Assembly (NCBI GenBank): GCA_017851655.1
Contig: JAFMMH010000001.1
Location: 1-64,000, forward strand
DNA: 64,000 nucleotides
Reading direction: 5' to 3'
Source: Flavobacteriaceae bacterium
GTDB lineage: Bacteria > Bacteroidota > Bacteroidia > Flavobacteriales > Flavobacteriaceae
Position numbers and translations under genes: made by a program
Shown: positions 43,279 to 52,438 of the stretch, piece by piece
How positions within the stretch are numbered: the stretch's first letter is position 1
Layout: the number at the start of each line of letters is the position of its first letter
Notes under the pieces: model-generated
Told to the model about the DNA's origin: nothing
Database searches by the model: none
What the model saw: the letters and a program-made list of their open reading frames with translations, nothing else

Positions 43279-44010
43279 ATGTGGAGCATTGCTAAAAGAG
43301 AATTGCGTTTTTATTTCAGTCAACTAACGGGTTACCTTCTTGTAGGGAGTTACTTATTGATCACTGCTTTATTCTTGTGGTTCTTTAATACACCTTATCA
43401 TCTACTATATACTGAATTGGGTGATTTCAATTCATTTTTTGAATTTACACCCCTTCTTTTTCTCCTTCTTATTCCAGCATTAAGCATGCGAACTTTTGCA
43501 GAGGAATCTTCAAAAGGCACTCTCGAAATTTTATTGACAAAGCCTTTAAGCCCAGCTACTATTTTTGGGGGAAAGCTTTTAGGAGTTTTTTTTATCCTTT
43601 GTATTGCAATTCTTCCTACCCTACTCCATGCCTTTGCTCTGGAGAGTCTCTTGCAGGAAGATTCTAGACTAGATTGGGGGATGCTTTTCAGCTCTTATTT
43701 TGCACTATTGCTATTGGCGCTTCTATTTATTGTCAGCTCACTTTGTGCTTCATTACTATTTAACAATCAAATTACCGCCCTTTTAGCTGGTATACTGGGC
43801 TGTTTCATCCACTTCTACCTTTGGTCGTTTTTAGCTGATTTTACCTCCATTACTTGGTTATATAAAGGAATTAATAGTTTGGGAGCTCAACTTCATTACA
43901 GAAGTTTGAGTAGAGGTGTACTTTTCTTAGAAGATCTAATCTATTTTGCAGGCTTTATATCAGTATTTTTCTACTTTGGTGTTGAACTCATTCAAAACAA
44001 AAAAAGATAG
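43279..44010 (+). CDS. gldF: Gliding motility ABC transporter permease GldF
   Basis: 243 residues with six transmembrane helices and the ABC-2 permease pattern: IAKRELRFYFSQLTGYL at the N-terminus, ALSMRTFAEESSKGTLEILLTKPLSP and ILFGGKLLG-like TIFGGKLLGVFF. GldF, GldG and the ATPase GldA form an ABC transporter needed for gliding in Flavobacterium johnsoniae. GldA is not encoded in this window. The stop codon is followed one base later by the gldG start. Presence here indicates an organism able to glide or derived from gliders. Confidence 0.92.
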   Translation: MWSIAKRELRFYFSQLTGYLLVGSYLLITALFLWFFNTPYHLLYTELGDFNSFFEFTPLLFLLLIPALSMRTFAEESSKGTLEILLTKPLSPATIFGGKLLGVFFILCIAILPTLLHAFALESLLQEDSRLDWGMLFSSYFALLLLALLFIVSSLCASLLFNNQITALLAGILGCFIHFYLWSFLADFTSITWLYKGINSLGAQLHYRSLSRGVLFLEDLIYFAGFISVFFYFGVELIQNKKR

Positions 44011-44011
44011 A

Positions 44012-45664
44012 ATGTTAAAACTCCTAAAAAAACCTATTCTTTTTTTGGCACTTTGCTTTTCGCTTATGGCGCTGAGTTTACAGTTTGGAGTGCGACTAGA
44101 TTTAACTTTAGACAAACGATATAGCCTTTCTGAAAATTCAATCAAACAATTACAACAATTAAAAGAACCTATTCGAATTGATCTTTTTCTAGATGGAGAA
44201 CTCCCTGGATTGTATCGAGAGTTGAGAAATGAGCTCGACGTTTTTCTGATTCAACTTGAACATTATTCGGATAAATTAATCGTTCAATACAACGATCCAT
44301 TTGAAATAGGATCTACAGAACAGGTGATTCAGGAAATGCAACGCTATGGTATGAATCCTGAGATCGTAGTTGAAAACAAAGACGGGCAGCGGAGTGAAAG
44401 CATTGTTTTCCCTTGGATGATCATCAATTATGGCGAGGCCTCTGAACGTGTTCCTTTGCTTCAAAAACAATTGGGAGATACTGAAAGTGATAAAATTGCA
44501 AGATCATTACAACAAATGGAATACCTCATCATGGATGGTATTTATAAAGTCAGCCTCAAAGAAAAATCAAATATTGCCGTACTGACATCTCACAAAACTT
44601 CCGATCAAATTAAAATCGCAGATTTATTACAATCCCTAAAATCCTATTATAATTTAGGGTCTTTTGATTTAAAAAATCCTGGGGTAAGTTCCGAACAGAG
44701 TTTAAAAAATCTTAACAGATTCGATGTTTTGCTGGTAAGTAATCCAAATGAATCCTTTTCATCATCAGAGAAATATATTTTAGATCAATACGCTTTACAA
44801 GGTGGAGGAATTTTATGGCTTGTAAACGGAATAGGAATTGATAGAGACAGTCTATTCAATAGCGCAGGTAAAGCCTATGGTTTTCCTTTGGAATTGAATT
44901 TAGATGACTATTTTTTCCACCAAGGAATTCGAATCAATAAAGAATTGGTTCAAGATTTATACTGTGCTCCTATAGTCTTGGCTGCTGGTGAGCAAAACAA
45001 TACACAATACGTTCCCTATCCTTGGCCCTTTTATCCGCTGCCAACTCCTGAATCAACGCTTATTGGACAGGATATCGGACCAGTACTCACCCAATTTATT
45101 AGTCCAATTGACTTAATCGATAATAACTTGAAAAAAATTAGTTTGCTTCAAAGTTCAAAATTCACAAAGAGTTCTGGAGTCCCAACACTGGTATCATTTG
45201 AACAAGCAACACAAAAGATTAAGCCAAGTCGTTATAATGAGAGTTCAAAAAATCTTGGTGTATTGATAGAAGGTGAACAAAGCTCCCTCTATACTAATCG
45301 TGTCAAACCCTTTAAACTTGCTGAGCATCTCCCCAAGGGTTCCATAAAAATGGTTGTTTTTGGAGATGGGAATTTAGCTGAAAATCAGATTGATAAAGGC
45401 ACACCCCTCCAACTTGGATACGATAAATGGACAAATAATTTTTATAACAATAAATCACTTCTCCTTAATGCATTTCACTATCTAAGTTCGAATCCAGAAC
45501 GTTTGATGATTCGTCAGAAACAATGGGATTTTGCCTTTTTAGATCCTCAAAAAATTGAAACCAGAGGGTTTTTGTGGAAAATTATGATGCTCTTTATTCC
45601 AGTCCTAATTTCTCTTATTTTTGGATGGCTTAGTCAAAGAGGAAGAAGTAAACAAATCGTGTGA
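44012..45664 (+). CDS. gldG: Gliding motility ABC transporter component GldG
   Basis: 550 residues from the ATG at 44012, the first codon after the gldF stop. The track start at 43946 lies within gldF. A transmembrane segment (about 8-26, PILFLALCFSLMALSLQFG) is followed by a large extracytoplasmic domain opening with RYSLSENSIKQLQQLKEPI, the GldG/ABC_transp_aux domain. A second transmembrane segment is at the C-terminus (IMMLFIPVLISLIFGWL). It pairs with GldF in the GldAFG transporter, whose cargo remains unclear. The dnaN gene follows after 141 bases, with its own promoter. Confidence 0.92.
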   Translation: MLKLLKKPILFLALCFSLMALSLQFGVRLDLTLDKRYSLSENSIKQLQQLKEPIRIDLFLDGELPGLYRELRNELDVFLIQLEHYSDKLIVQYNDPFEIGSTEQVIQEMQRYGMNPEIVVENKDGQRSESIVFPWMIINYGEASERVPLLQKQLGDTESDKIARSLQQMEYLIMDGIYKVSLKEKSNIAVLTSHKTSDQIKIADLLQSLKSYYNLGSFDLKNPGVSSEQSLKNLNRFDVLLVSNPNESFSSSEKYILDQYALQGGGILWLVNGIGIDRDSLFNSAGKAYGFPLELNLDDYFFHQGIRINKELVQDLYCAPIVLAAGEQNNTQYVPYPWPFYPLPTPESTLIGQDIGPVLTQFISPIDLIDNNLKKISLLQSSKFTKSSGVPTLVSFEQATQKIKPSRYNESSKNLGVLIEGEQSSLYTNRVKPFKLAEHLPKGSIKMVVFGDGNLAENQIDKGTPLQLGYDKWTNNFYNNKSLLLNAFHYLSSNPERLMIRQKQWDFAFLDPQKIETRGFLWKIMMLFIPVLISLIFGWLSQRGRSKQIV

Positions 45665-45705
45665 AACTGTTGATAAGTTTGTTTTAAGAATCAAAGCATT
45701 TCAAA

Positions 45706-45713
45706 TATATTTG
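45706..45713 (+). promoter_or_regulatory. -7 promoter element for dnaN
   Basis: TATATTTG, with TTTG 24 bases upstream (slightly long). The element is half of the perfect 12-base palindrome CAAATATATTTG at 45702-45713. The leader to the ATG at 45806 would be about 90 bases. Confidence 0.5.
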
Positions 45714-45805
45714 GTAACAAGTTGAATAACCTTTTTTATTGGGGTTTTACCCACTCAATAATTCGCGTTTTTTCAAGTTGAAAATTAATTAACACCCAAT
45801 TACAA

Positions 45806-46924
45806 ATGAAATTTATCGTTTCCAGTGCAGCACTTTTAAAAGAACTTCAAATGATTGGAGGAGTCATTAATAGTTCTAACACGCTTCCCATTTTAGATAA
45901 TTTTTTATTTGAAATCAACAATAGCACATTAACCCTTTCAGCTTCAGACCTAGAAACTACTTTCAGCACCCGATTAGCAATTGAATCGGAAAGTACAGGG
46001 ATGCTAGCATTACCAGCGCGACTATTGTTAGATACGCTTAAAACTTTTCCTGAACAACCCCTGACTTTTATTAAGACGGACAAAAATACAGTTGAAATTA
46101 GTGCCAATAATGGAAAATATGCTGTGGCTTATGTTCCCGGAGAAGAGTTTCCGAAAACAGCACAAATTACCGATGCTAAAACTACTACCGTTCAATCAAG
46201 TTTATTATATACTGCAATAAACAGCACGCTTTTTGCCAGTGGTAATGATGACTTAAGACCTGTAATGAGCGGAGTTTTCTTTCAGTTTTCAAATACTGGT
46301 CTCACTTTTGTTGCCACAGATGCACATAAATTAGTAAAGTACACTCGAACGGATGCCACTTCGGAGGTAGTCTCTGAATTTATTATGCCCAAAAAGCCAC
46401 TTCAATTACTTAAAGGAATTTTACAAGGGGTAGCAGATGAAATAACAATCCAATACAACGAAACTAATGCTCAATTTACTTTCGGTGATTCATTATTGAC
46501 TTGTAGGTTAATTGATGGTAAATATCCTAACTATGAGGCAGTTATACCAAAAGAAAATCCAAATCAAATGCAAGTTGGTCGAACCAACTTTCTTAATTCC
46601 GTCCGCAGAGTAAGTATTTTCTCCAATAAAACGACACACCAGATCCGTTTAAAAATTGCTGGAGCAGCACTTCAAATTTCAGCTGAAGATTTTGATTATA
46701 GCAATAGTGCTGAAGAACGTTTGGACTGTGATTACCAAGGAGATGATATGCAAATTGGATTTAACTCTCGATTTTTAATCGAAATGCTTAACAATATGGA
46801 TTGTGATCAGGTAAAACTCTCCATGTCTCTTCCAAATCGGGCTGGAATTTTAACACCTATGGATCACACAGTAGAAGGCGAAGACATTACTTTACTTGTA
46901 ATGCCCGTCATGCTAAACGATTAA
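45806..46924 (+). CDS. dnaN: DNA polymerase III beta subunit (sliding clamp)
   Basis: 372 residues, three repeats of the clamp fold. It forms the ring that holds DNA polymerase on DNA. Family phrases: MKFIVSSAALLKELQMIGGVI, TLPILDNFLFEI, FVATDAHKLVKYTR and the C-terminal LVMPVML. It is not beside dnaA or recF here, which is usual in Flavobacteriaceae. The promoter lies in the 141-base gap after gldG. It ends two bases before the convergent alpha-oxoamine synthase gene. Confidence 0.96.
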   Translation: MKFIVSSAALLKELQMIGGVINSSNTLPILDNFLFEINNSTLTLSASDLETTFSTRLAIESESTGMLALPARLLLDTLKTFPEQPLTFIKTDKNTVEISANNGKYAVAYVPGEEFPKTAQITDAKTTTVQSSLLYTAINSTLFASGNDDLRPVMSGVFFQFSNTGLTFVATDAHKLVKYTRTDATSEVVSEFIMPKKPLQLLKGILQGVADEITIQYNETNAQFTFGDSLLTCRLIDGKYPNYEAVIPKENPNQMQVGRTNFLNSVRRVSIFSNKTTHQIRLKIAGAALQISAEDFDYSNSAEERLDCDYQGDDMQIGFNSRFLIEMLNNMDCDQVKLSMSLPNRAGILTPMDHTVEGEDITLLVMPVMLND

Positions 46925-46926
46925 TT

Positions 46927-48177
46927 TTAGGATGCGGTAACTGACTCAGACAATCTTTTGTACGTTCCGTTTTCAAGTTTTTCACGAATCCCTGCAAATG
47001 CATCAAGTGTGATTTGTACATCCTCTAGATTATGAGTTGCTGTAGGAATCAATCTCAATAAGATTAATCCTTTTGGTATAACAGGGTACACTACTATAGA
47101 ACAAAAAATTCCATAATTTTCTCTCAGATCTTTGACCAATGCCATGGCCTCTGGAATACTCCCTTTAAGATAAACTGGGGTAACACAACTCTGGGTTGTT
47201 CCTATATCAAACCCTTTTTCTTTAAGTCCGTTTTGCAATGCATTAACATTTTCCCAAAGCTTGGCTTTTAATTCAGGTCTGGTACGAAGCATTTCAAGTC
47301 GTTTTAAAGCACCTTTAACTAACTGCGACTGCAATGATTTTGCAAACATCTGCGAACGCATGTTGTACTTTAAATAATCTATAATTTCTTTATCTGCAGC
47401 AACAAAGGCACCTGTTGACGCCATAGACTTGGCAAAAGTGGCAAAATAGACATCAATTTGATCTTGAATACCTTGCTCGTTTCCTGCTCCTTTTCCATTC
47501 TCTCCTAAGGTTCCAAACCCGTGAGCATCGTCGACTAAAAATCGGAAATTATATTGTTTTTTTAAAGCAGCAATTTCTTTTAGTTTCCCTTGCTCCCCAC
47601 GCATACCAAATACTCCTTCAGAAATCACTAGAATACCTCCGCCAGTTTGTTCTGCAACTTTTGTAGCGCGCTTTAAATTCTTTTCTAAACTTTCTACGTT
47701 ATTATGTTGGTAAGTGAATCTTTTTCCGATATGAAGACGTACACCGTCTACTATACAAGCATGAGCATCCACATCATAAACAATAACATCATCTTTACTA
47801 ACTAAAGTGTCAACAGTAGATAAAATACCTTGATAACCAAAATTGAGCAAATAAGCGGCCTCTTTATCGACAAAACTGGCCAGTTCATTTTCTAACTGTT
47901 CATGAAGATCTGTATGCCCAGACATCATTCTTGCACCCATTGGATAAGCTGATCCATATTCAGCAGCAGCTTCAGCATCTACTTTTCTGATCTCTGGTAA
48001 ATTTGCCAGTCCAAGATAGTCATTGACGCTCCATGTGATAACCTCTTTACCCTTAAATTTCATTCGATTAGAAATGGGACCTTCAAGTTTAGGAAAAACA
48101 AAGTATCCTTCAGCTTGTGAAGCCCATTTTCCCAAAGGCCCTTTATTTTCATGTATTCTATCAAATAAATCTCTCAT
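46927..48177 (-). CDS. Alpha-oxoamine synthase; candidate cysteate C-acyltransferase of sulfonolipid synthesis
   Basis: 416 residues. Fold type I PLP enzyme of the alpha-oxoamine synthase family (2-amino-3-ketobutyrate ligase, serine palmitoyltransferase). Seen: NDYLGLANLPEIR near residue 50, the DDAHGFGTLGENGKG cofactor aspartate near residue 215, and the PLP lysine in FATFAKSMASTGAF near residue 247. The start overlaps the stop of the cysteine-synthase-like gene upstream by one base (TAATG). That pairing matches the CapA/CapB (SulA-like) pair of capnine sulfonolipid synthesis, where this enzyme joins cysteate to a fatty acyl thioester. Serine palmitoyltransferase remains possible. Confidence 0.82.
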   Translation of the reverse strand: MRDLFDRIHENKGPLGKWASQAEGYFVFPKLEGPISNRMKFKGKEVITWSVNDYLGLANLPEIRKVDAEAAAEYGSAYPMGARMMSGHTDLHEQLENELASFVDKEAAYLLNFGYQGILSTVDTLVSKDDVIVYDVDAHACIVDGVRLHIGKRFTYQHNNVESLEKNLKRATKVAEQTGGGILVISEGVFGMRGEQGKLKEIAALKKQYNFRFLVDDAHGFGTLGENGKGAGNEQGIQDQIDVYFATFAKSMASTGAFVAADKEIIDYLKYNMRSQMFAKSLQSQLVKGALKRLEMLRTRPELKAKLWENVNALQNGLKEKGFDIGTTQSCVTPVYLKGSIPEAMALVKDLRENYGIFCSIVVYPVIPKGLILLRLIPTATHNLEDVQITLDAFAGIREKLENGTYKRLSESVTAS

Positions 48178-49229
48178 TACTTAGAAGCTTTTTCTTTAAT
48201 ATATTTAATAATATGTTGTGATTCATTTGAGGCATCAAAAAAACCTTGCTCGGCCATCCAATCTTCACTGTAAATTTTACTCAGGTAACGTGATCCATGA
48301 TCCGGAAAGATGACAACTACTTTACTGTCTTTTTTAAAATAATTTTCTTCAGCCAGTTGATAAACAGCCTGCATGGCTGCACCAGAAGTATAGCCAACAA
48401 ACATTCCTTCAGATCGTGTTATTTTTCTGGCAGTATGGGCACTTTCTTCATCTGTAACTTTAACAAAATGATCAATGAGATCAAAGTGAGTCGCAGTAGG
48501 AATCAAGTTTTTTCCTAAACCTTCAATCCTGTATGGATATATCTCTTTTGGATCTAATTCCTGGGTTTCATGGTATTTTTTTAGAACAGAACCATAGGCA
48601 TCAACCCCAATAATTTGGATGTTTGGATTTTGCTCTTTTAAGTATTTTGCACAGCCTGAAATAGTTCCCCCTGTTCCGCTACTAGCCACTAGATGAGTTA
48701 TTTCTCCTTTGGTTTGATTCCATATTTCAGGTCCAGTAGTTCGGTAATGTGCATCTACATTCAAATCGTTAAAATACTGATTGATGTAAACGGATTCTTT
48801 TGTTTCAGAATGCAAGCGTTTGGCTACTTGATAATACGATCTTGGATCATCTGCAGCAACATTAGCTGGGCATACATGAACTTGTGCACCCATAGCACTC
48901 AACATATTTATTTTATCTTTTGAAGATTTTGAACTCACAGCTAGAATACAGTTATATCCTTTTATCATAGAGACCATTGCTAGACTAAATCCTGTATTTC
49001 CTGAAGTTGTTTCGATTATTGTGGCTCCTGGCTTTAAAATCCCTTGCTTTTCTGCTTCGTCAATAATATGAATGGCAATTCGATCTTTGTTAGAATGGCC
49101 CGGATTGAAACCTTCAAACTTTGCGAAAAAATCCCCTTTTAAGCCCTCAGCACTGTTATTCAATTTTATAAGGGGGGTGTTACCTATCAATTGAAGTATA
49201 TTTTGATGGGTATTCAAAGATTGATTCAT
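48177..49229 (-). CDS. Cysteine synthase-like fold type II PLP enzyme; candidate cysteate synthase
   Basis: 350 residues. Motifs: [12 protein letters not shown], the PLP lysine in [11 protein letters not shown] (near residue 48), [14 protein letters not shown], and the phosphate loop [15 protein letters not shown] near residue 182. This is the O-acetylserine sulfhydrylase and cystathionine-beta-synthase family. In sulfonolipid producers a relative condenses sulfite with phosphoserine to give L-cysteate. The one-base overlap with an alpha-oxoamine synthase supports that over plain cysteine synthesis, but sequence alone does not settle it. A TAAATTTG promoter element is 23 bases upstream. Confidence 0.8.
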   Translation of the reverse strand: MNQSLNTHQNILQLIGNTPLIKLNNSAEGLKGDFFAKFEGFNPGHSNKDRIAIHIIDEAEKQGILKPGATIIETTSGNTGFSLAMVSMIKGYNCILAVSSKSSKDKINMLSAMGAQVHVCPANVAADDPRSYYQVAKRLHSETKESVYINQYFNDLNVDAHYRTTGPEIWNQTKGEITHLVASSGTGGTISGCAKYLKEQNPNIQIIGVDAYGSVLKKYHETQELDPKEIYPYRIEGLGKNLIPTATHFDLIDHFVKVTDEESAHTARKITRSEGMFVGYTSGAAMQAVYQLAEENYFKKDSKVVVIFPDHGSRYLSKIYSEDWMAEQGFFDASNESQHIIKYIKEKASK

Positions 49230-49252
49230 GCTTAAAGTTTAATATACTGCTG

Positions 49253-49260
49253 CAAATTTA
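49253..49260 (-). promoter_or_regulatory. -7 promoter element for the candidate sulfonolipid pair
   Basis: TAAATTTG on the minus strand, a perfect TAnnTTTG, 23 bases before the ATG at 49229. A TTG is found only at 27 bases. Confidence 0.5.
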
Positions 49261-49270
49261 ATAAAAAAAA

Positions 49271-51409
49271 TTAGTCTATCTTTCCTTCAAGCTGTAAGAT
49301 AAAAGTATATTGCTTTGCTGTATCTTTCAATGCATCAAAACGTCCTGAGGCACCACTGTGACCTGCATCCATATTTGTGTCTAAAAACAAAACATTAGTA
49401 TCTGTCTTTAGATCCCTCAGCTTAGCCACCCATTTAGCTGGTTCCCAGTATTGAACCTGAGAATCATGATAGCCTGCCGTTACTAACATATTAGGATAGT
49501 ATCCTTCTTTTAACTGATCATAGGGAGAATAAGAGAGCATATATTCATAAGCCTCCTTCTCGTTTGGATTACCCCACTCATCGTATTCACCTGTAGTTAG
49601 TGGGATTGTATCATCCAACATAGTTGTAATTACATCAACAAAAGGTACTGCTGCAGTAACACTTCTGTACAGCTCTGGCGCATCATTTACAACTACACCC
49701 ATTAACAAACCACCTGCGGATCCGCCTATGGCATGTAAATGTGAGGGGCTGGTCATTTTAGAATCAATAAGATGTTTGGAAACATCTACAAAATCATTAA
49801 AAGTATTTTTCTTTTTAAACAATTTTCCATTTTCATACCACGATCTACCCAAATACTCCCCACCTCTAATATGAGCTATTGCGAAAATAAATCCACGATC
49901 TAGCAAACTCAGTCTAGTGGATGAAAATCGAGGATCCATAGTCGCACCATAAGAACCGTAAGCATAAAGATAAATGGGGGTGTCTTCAGAGGGTTTTGTG
50001 TCTTTATGATAAACCATAGAAACAGGTACTTTTACACCGTCTCGAGCTACAGCCCAAATCCGCTTTTCCAAATAATTTTCAGGGCTAAAACTATCATCCA
50101 TCACCTCACTTTGCTTTAATAAAACCCGCTCTTGTGTTTCCATATCGAACTCATATACACTGTTTGGAGTTCGTAAAGAGGTAAAACCAAAACGAAATTT
50201 AGTAGTGTCAAAACTTGGATTAAATCCGCCATATACACTGTAGGTTTCTCCATCTACTGGAAGAAAATATTCTAAACTACCGTCCCATCTCTGAATTTTA
50301 ATGGCTGTAAGTCCATTTTGACGCTCAGTAATCACAAAATAATCTTTAAAAATTTCAAAATCTTCAATCAAAACTTCCTCTCTGTGGGGATACAAATCTT
50401 CCCAATTTTCTATACCTGGAGTTGTTATTGGTACTTTGGAAATCTTATAGTTTTTGGCGTTATCATGATTTGTCAGGATATAAAAATGATCTTCATATTG
50501 AGCAACACTGTACTCTAAACCTCTTATTCTAGGCTGAATCATTTGAAAGGTTCCTAAAGGGGTTGTTGCGTCCAAAAACTGACTTTCTGTGGTAAGGGTG
50601 CTGTAAGAAGAAATCACAATGTATTCTGTGGATTTTGTCTCACGAACACTCACTGAAAAGGTATCATCTTTTTCATGAAAAACTAAAGTGTCTTTTGCTA
50701 AAGGGTCTTCAATATTATGAAGGTAAACCCATTCAGATCGAAGGGTTTCAGTATTTTTTTTAATATAAAAAAAGTGTTGGTTGTCTAATGCCCAAGCGGA
50801 TTCACCAGTCCCATTTTTGATTTTAGTAGGTAGTTCTTCTCCAGTAATTAAATCTTTTACATGAAGTGTATACTTACGTCGTGATTCTAAATCTAATCCG
50901 TAAATTACTTTAGTGTTGTCCGGACTAATGTTAATCCCTACTAATTTAAAATAATCATGACCTTCAGCCATTTGATTACAATCAAATAAAATTTCCTCAA
51001 CAGCAGTCAGAGAATCTTTTTTTCGAGTATAAATGGGATATTGTTTCCCTTTTTCGTAACGCGTAATGTACCAATATTGATTATAGAAATACGGGACTGA
51101 ATTGTCGTCTTCTTTGATTCTACTTTTTAATTCCTCAAAAAGATCTTTGCGGAAAGACTCTGTGTCCTGAGTCATTTTTTTATAGTAATCGTTTTCCCGT
51201 TCCAAATAATCAATCACTTCAGGATTCTCTCTTTCTCGCATCCAATAGTATGGGTCTATTCGAATATCTTCGTGCGATTTGAGTTGGAAGGGATTTTTTT
51301 CAGCATCTGGAGGCTGAATATTAGTGTCAAAATTCATGGGTACATTGTTTTTACATGCTGAAAATAATGCTACAAAAATCAACATTTGAATTAAGTTAAC
51401 TTTATTCAT
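49271..51409 (-). CDS. S9 family peptidase (prolyl oligopeptidase / oligopeptidase B), lipoprotein
   Basis: 712 residues. A leader ends in the lipobox LFSAC (Cys19), so the enzyme is probably lipid-anchored on the periplasmic side. It has an N-terminal beta-propeller (about 40-430) and an alpha/beta hydrolase domain. The catalytic Ser is in AIGGSAGGLLMG (near residue 556), the Asp near LVTAGYHDSQVQYWE, and the His in DTNMDAGHSGASGRF near the end. YAYGSYGATMDPRFS and AHIRGGEYLGRSWYE match oligopeptidase B. It cleaves short peptides, often after basic residues. The start overlaps the end of the threonine aldolase gene by 8 bases. Confidence 0.92.
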   Translation of the reverse strand: MNKVNLIQMLIFVALFSACKNNVPMNFDTNIQPPDAEKNPFQLKSHEDIRIDPYYWMRERENPEVIDYLERENDYYKKMTQDTESFRKDLFEELKSRIKEDDNSVPYFYNQYWYITRYEKGKQYPIYTRKKDSLTAVEEILFDCNQMAEGHDYFKLVGINISPDNTKVIYGLDLESRRKYTLHVKDLITGEELPTKIKNGTGESAWALDNQHFFYIKKNTETLRSEWVYLHNIEDPLAKDTLVFHEKDDTFSVSVRETKSTEYIVISSYSTLTTESQFLDATTPLGTFQMIQPRIRGLEYSVAQYEDHFYILTNHDNAKNYKISKVPITTPGIENWEDLYPHREEVLIEDFEIFKDYFVITERQNGLTAIKIQRWDGSLEYFLPVDGETYSVYGGFNPSFDTTKFRFGFTSLRTPNSVYEFDMETQERVLLKQSEVMDDSFSPENYLEKRIWAVARDGVKVPVSMVYHKDTKPSEDTPIYLYAYGSYGATMDPRFSSTRLSLLDRGFIFAIAHIRGGEYLGRSWYENGKLFKKKNTFNDFVDVSKHLIDSKMTSPSHLHAIGGSAGGLLMGVVVNDAPELYRSVTAAVPFVDVITTMLDDTIPLTTGEYDEWGNPNEKEAYEYMLSYSPYDQLKEGYYPNMLVTAGYHDSQVQYWEPAKWVAKLRDLKTDTNVLFLDTNMDAGHSGASGRFDALKDTAKQYTFILQLEGKID

Positions 51410-52433
51410 TTGAATTCATTTTGGTTAAAGTTGTTAACACATATTCGTGTTGTTCTTCCGTATAATCACGGTGAGTTACCATACGGAGTTTTCCTTTGCC
51501 TAAAGCAATTAATAAAATTCCTTCTTCTTTCATTTTAAGAATAAAATTTTGTTCTTCTTCTCCGGGTTTTAATGCAAAAATCACAATATTGGTTTCTACG
51601 GGTTCAACCGATGCAACAATAGAAGAATCTTGAAGAACAGCAGCAATTTCAGCAGCTTTTCGATGGTCATTCCTTAAATCTGAACGATGGTTTTTCAAAG
51701 CAAAACTTGCTGCTGCAGCAAGATAGCCAGCTTGACGCATACCTCCCCCAAGTACTTTACGAATTCGAAGGGCTTTTTCAATAACCGCATGTGACCCTAC
51801 TAAAACGGAGCCAACTGGGCAACCCAATCCTTTACTAAAACATAGGGAAAGAGTATCGAATACAGCGCCATAATCCTTCGGGGTTTCATTACTTACTTCT
51901 AAAGCATTCCACAACCGAGCCCCATCTAAATGCAAAGCCAATTCATTTTGATCACATAGAGCTCTAATTTTTAGAATCTCATCAAAATCATAAACAGCAC
52001 CACCTCCTTTATTTGTTGTGTTTTCCAAACTGACCAAGGTCGTTTTAGGACTGTGATAAAAATCAGGAGGATTAATAACGTCCGCTATCTGGTTAGCGTT
52101 TATCCTTCCTCGATCTCCTTCTATTAGTCTACACGAAACCCCAGAATTAAAACTGACTCCACCTCCTTCATAATGATAAACATGTGAATAATGATCGCAA
52201 ATCAATTGCTCACCAGGCTGGGTATGTAATTTGATCGCTGTTTGATTTGTCATAGTTCCTGAGGGAAAAAACAAGGCTGCTTCTTTTCCAAAAAGTGTGG
52301 CTACTTCTTCTTCTAAAGCATTTACGGATGGATCTTCTTTAAAGACATCATCTCCTACAGAAGCTAACGACATAGCTTCTAACATAGCTTTAGACGGTTT
52401 GGTAACGGTATCGCTGATTAAATTGACTTGCAT
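51402..52433 (-). CDS. ltaE: Low-specificity L-threonine aldolase
   Basis: 343 residues. Fold type I PLP enzyme that splits threonine or allo-threonine into glycine and acetaldehyde. Motifs: LISDTVTKPSKAMLEAM at the N-terminus, ALFFPSGTMTNQTAIKLH, CDHYSHVYHYEGGG, the cofactor aspartate in ALHLDGARLWNAL, and the PLP lysine in SLCFSKGLGCPVGSVLVG near residue 207. Length is standard. It lies between the DUF5117-type metalloprotease gene (5-base gap) and the S9 peptidase gene (8-base overlap) in one minus-strand unit. No clear functional link is visible among the three. Confidence 0.92.
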   Translation of the reverse strand: MQVNLISDTVTKPSKAMLEAMSLASVGDDVFKEDPSVNALEEEVATLFGKEAALFFPSGTMTNQTAIKLHTQPGEQLICDHYSHVYHYEGGGVSFNSGVSCRLIEGDRGRINANQIADVINPPDFYHSPKTTLVSLENTTNKGGGAVYDFDEILKIRALCDQNELALHLDGARLWNALEVSNETPKDYGAVFDTLSLCFSKGLGCPVGSVLVGSHAVIEKALRIRKVLGGGMRQAGYLAAAASFALKNHRSDLRNDHRKAAEIAAVLQDSSIVASVEPVETNIVIFALKPGEEEQNFILKMKEEGILLIALGKGKLRMVTHRDYTEEQHEYVLTTLTKMNSNE

Positions 52434-52438
52434 ACTAT

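Noticed and set aside
43946-44011. Early start of gldG
   Set aside because: It lies inside gldF. The ATG at 44012 directly after the gldF stop gives the usual membrane anchor.
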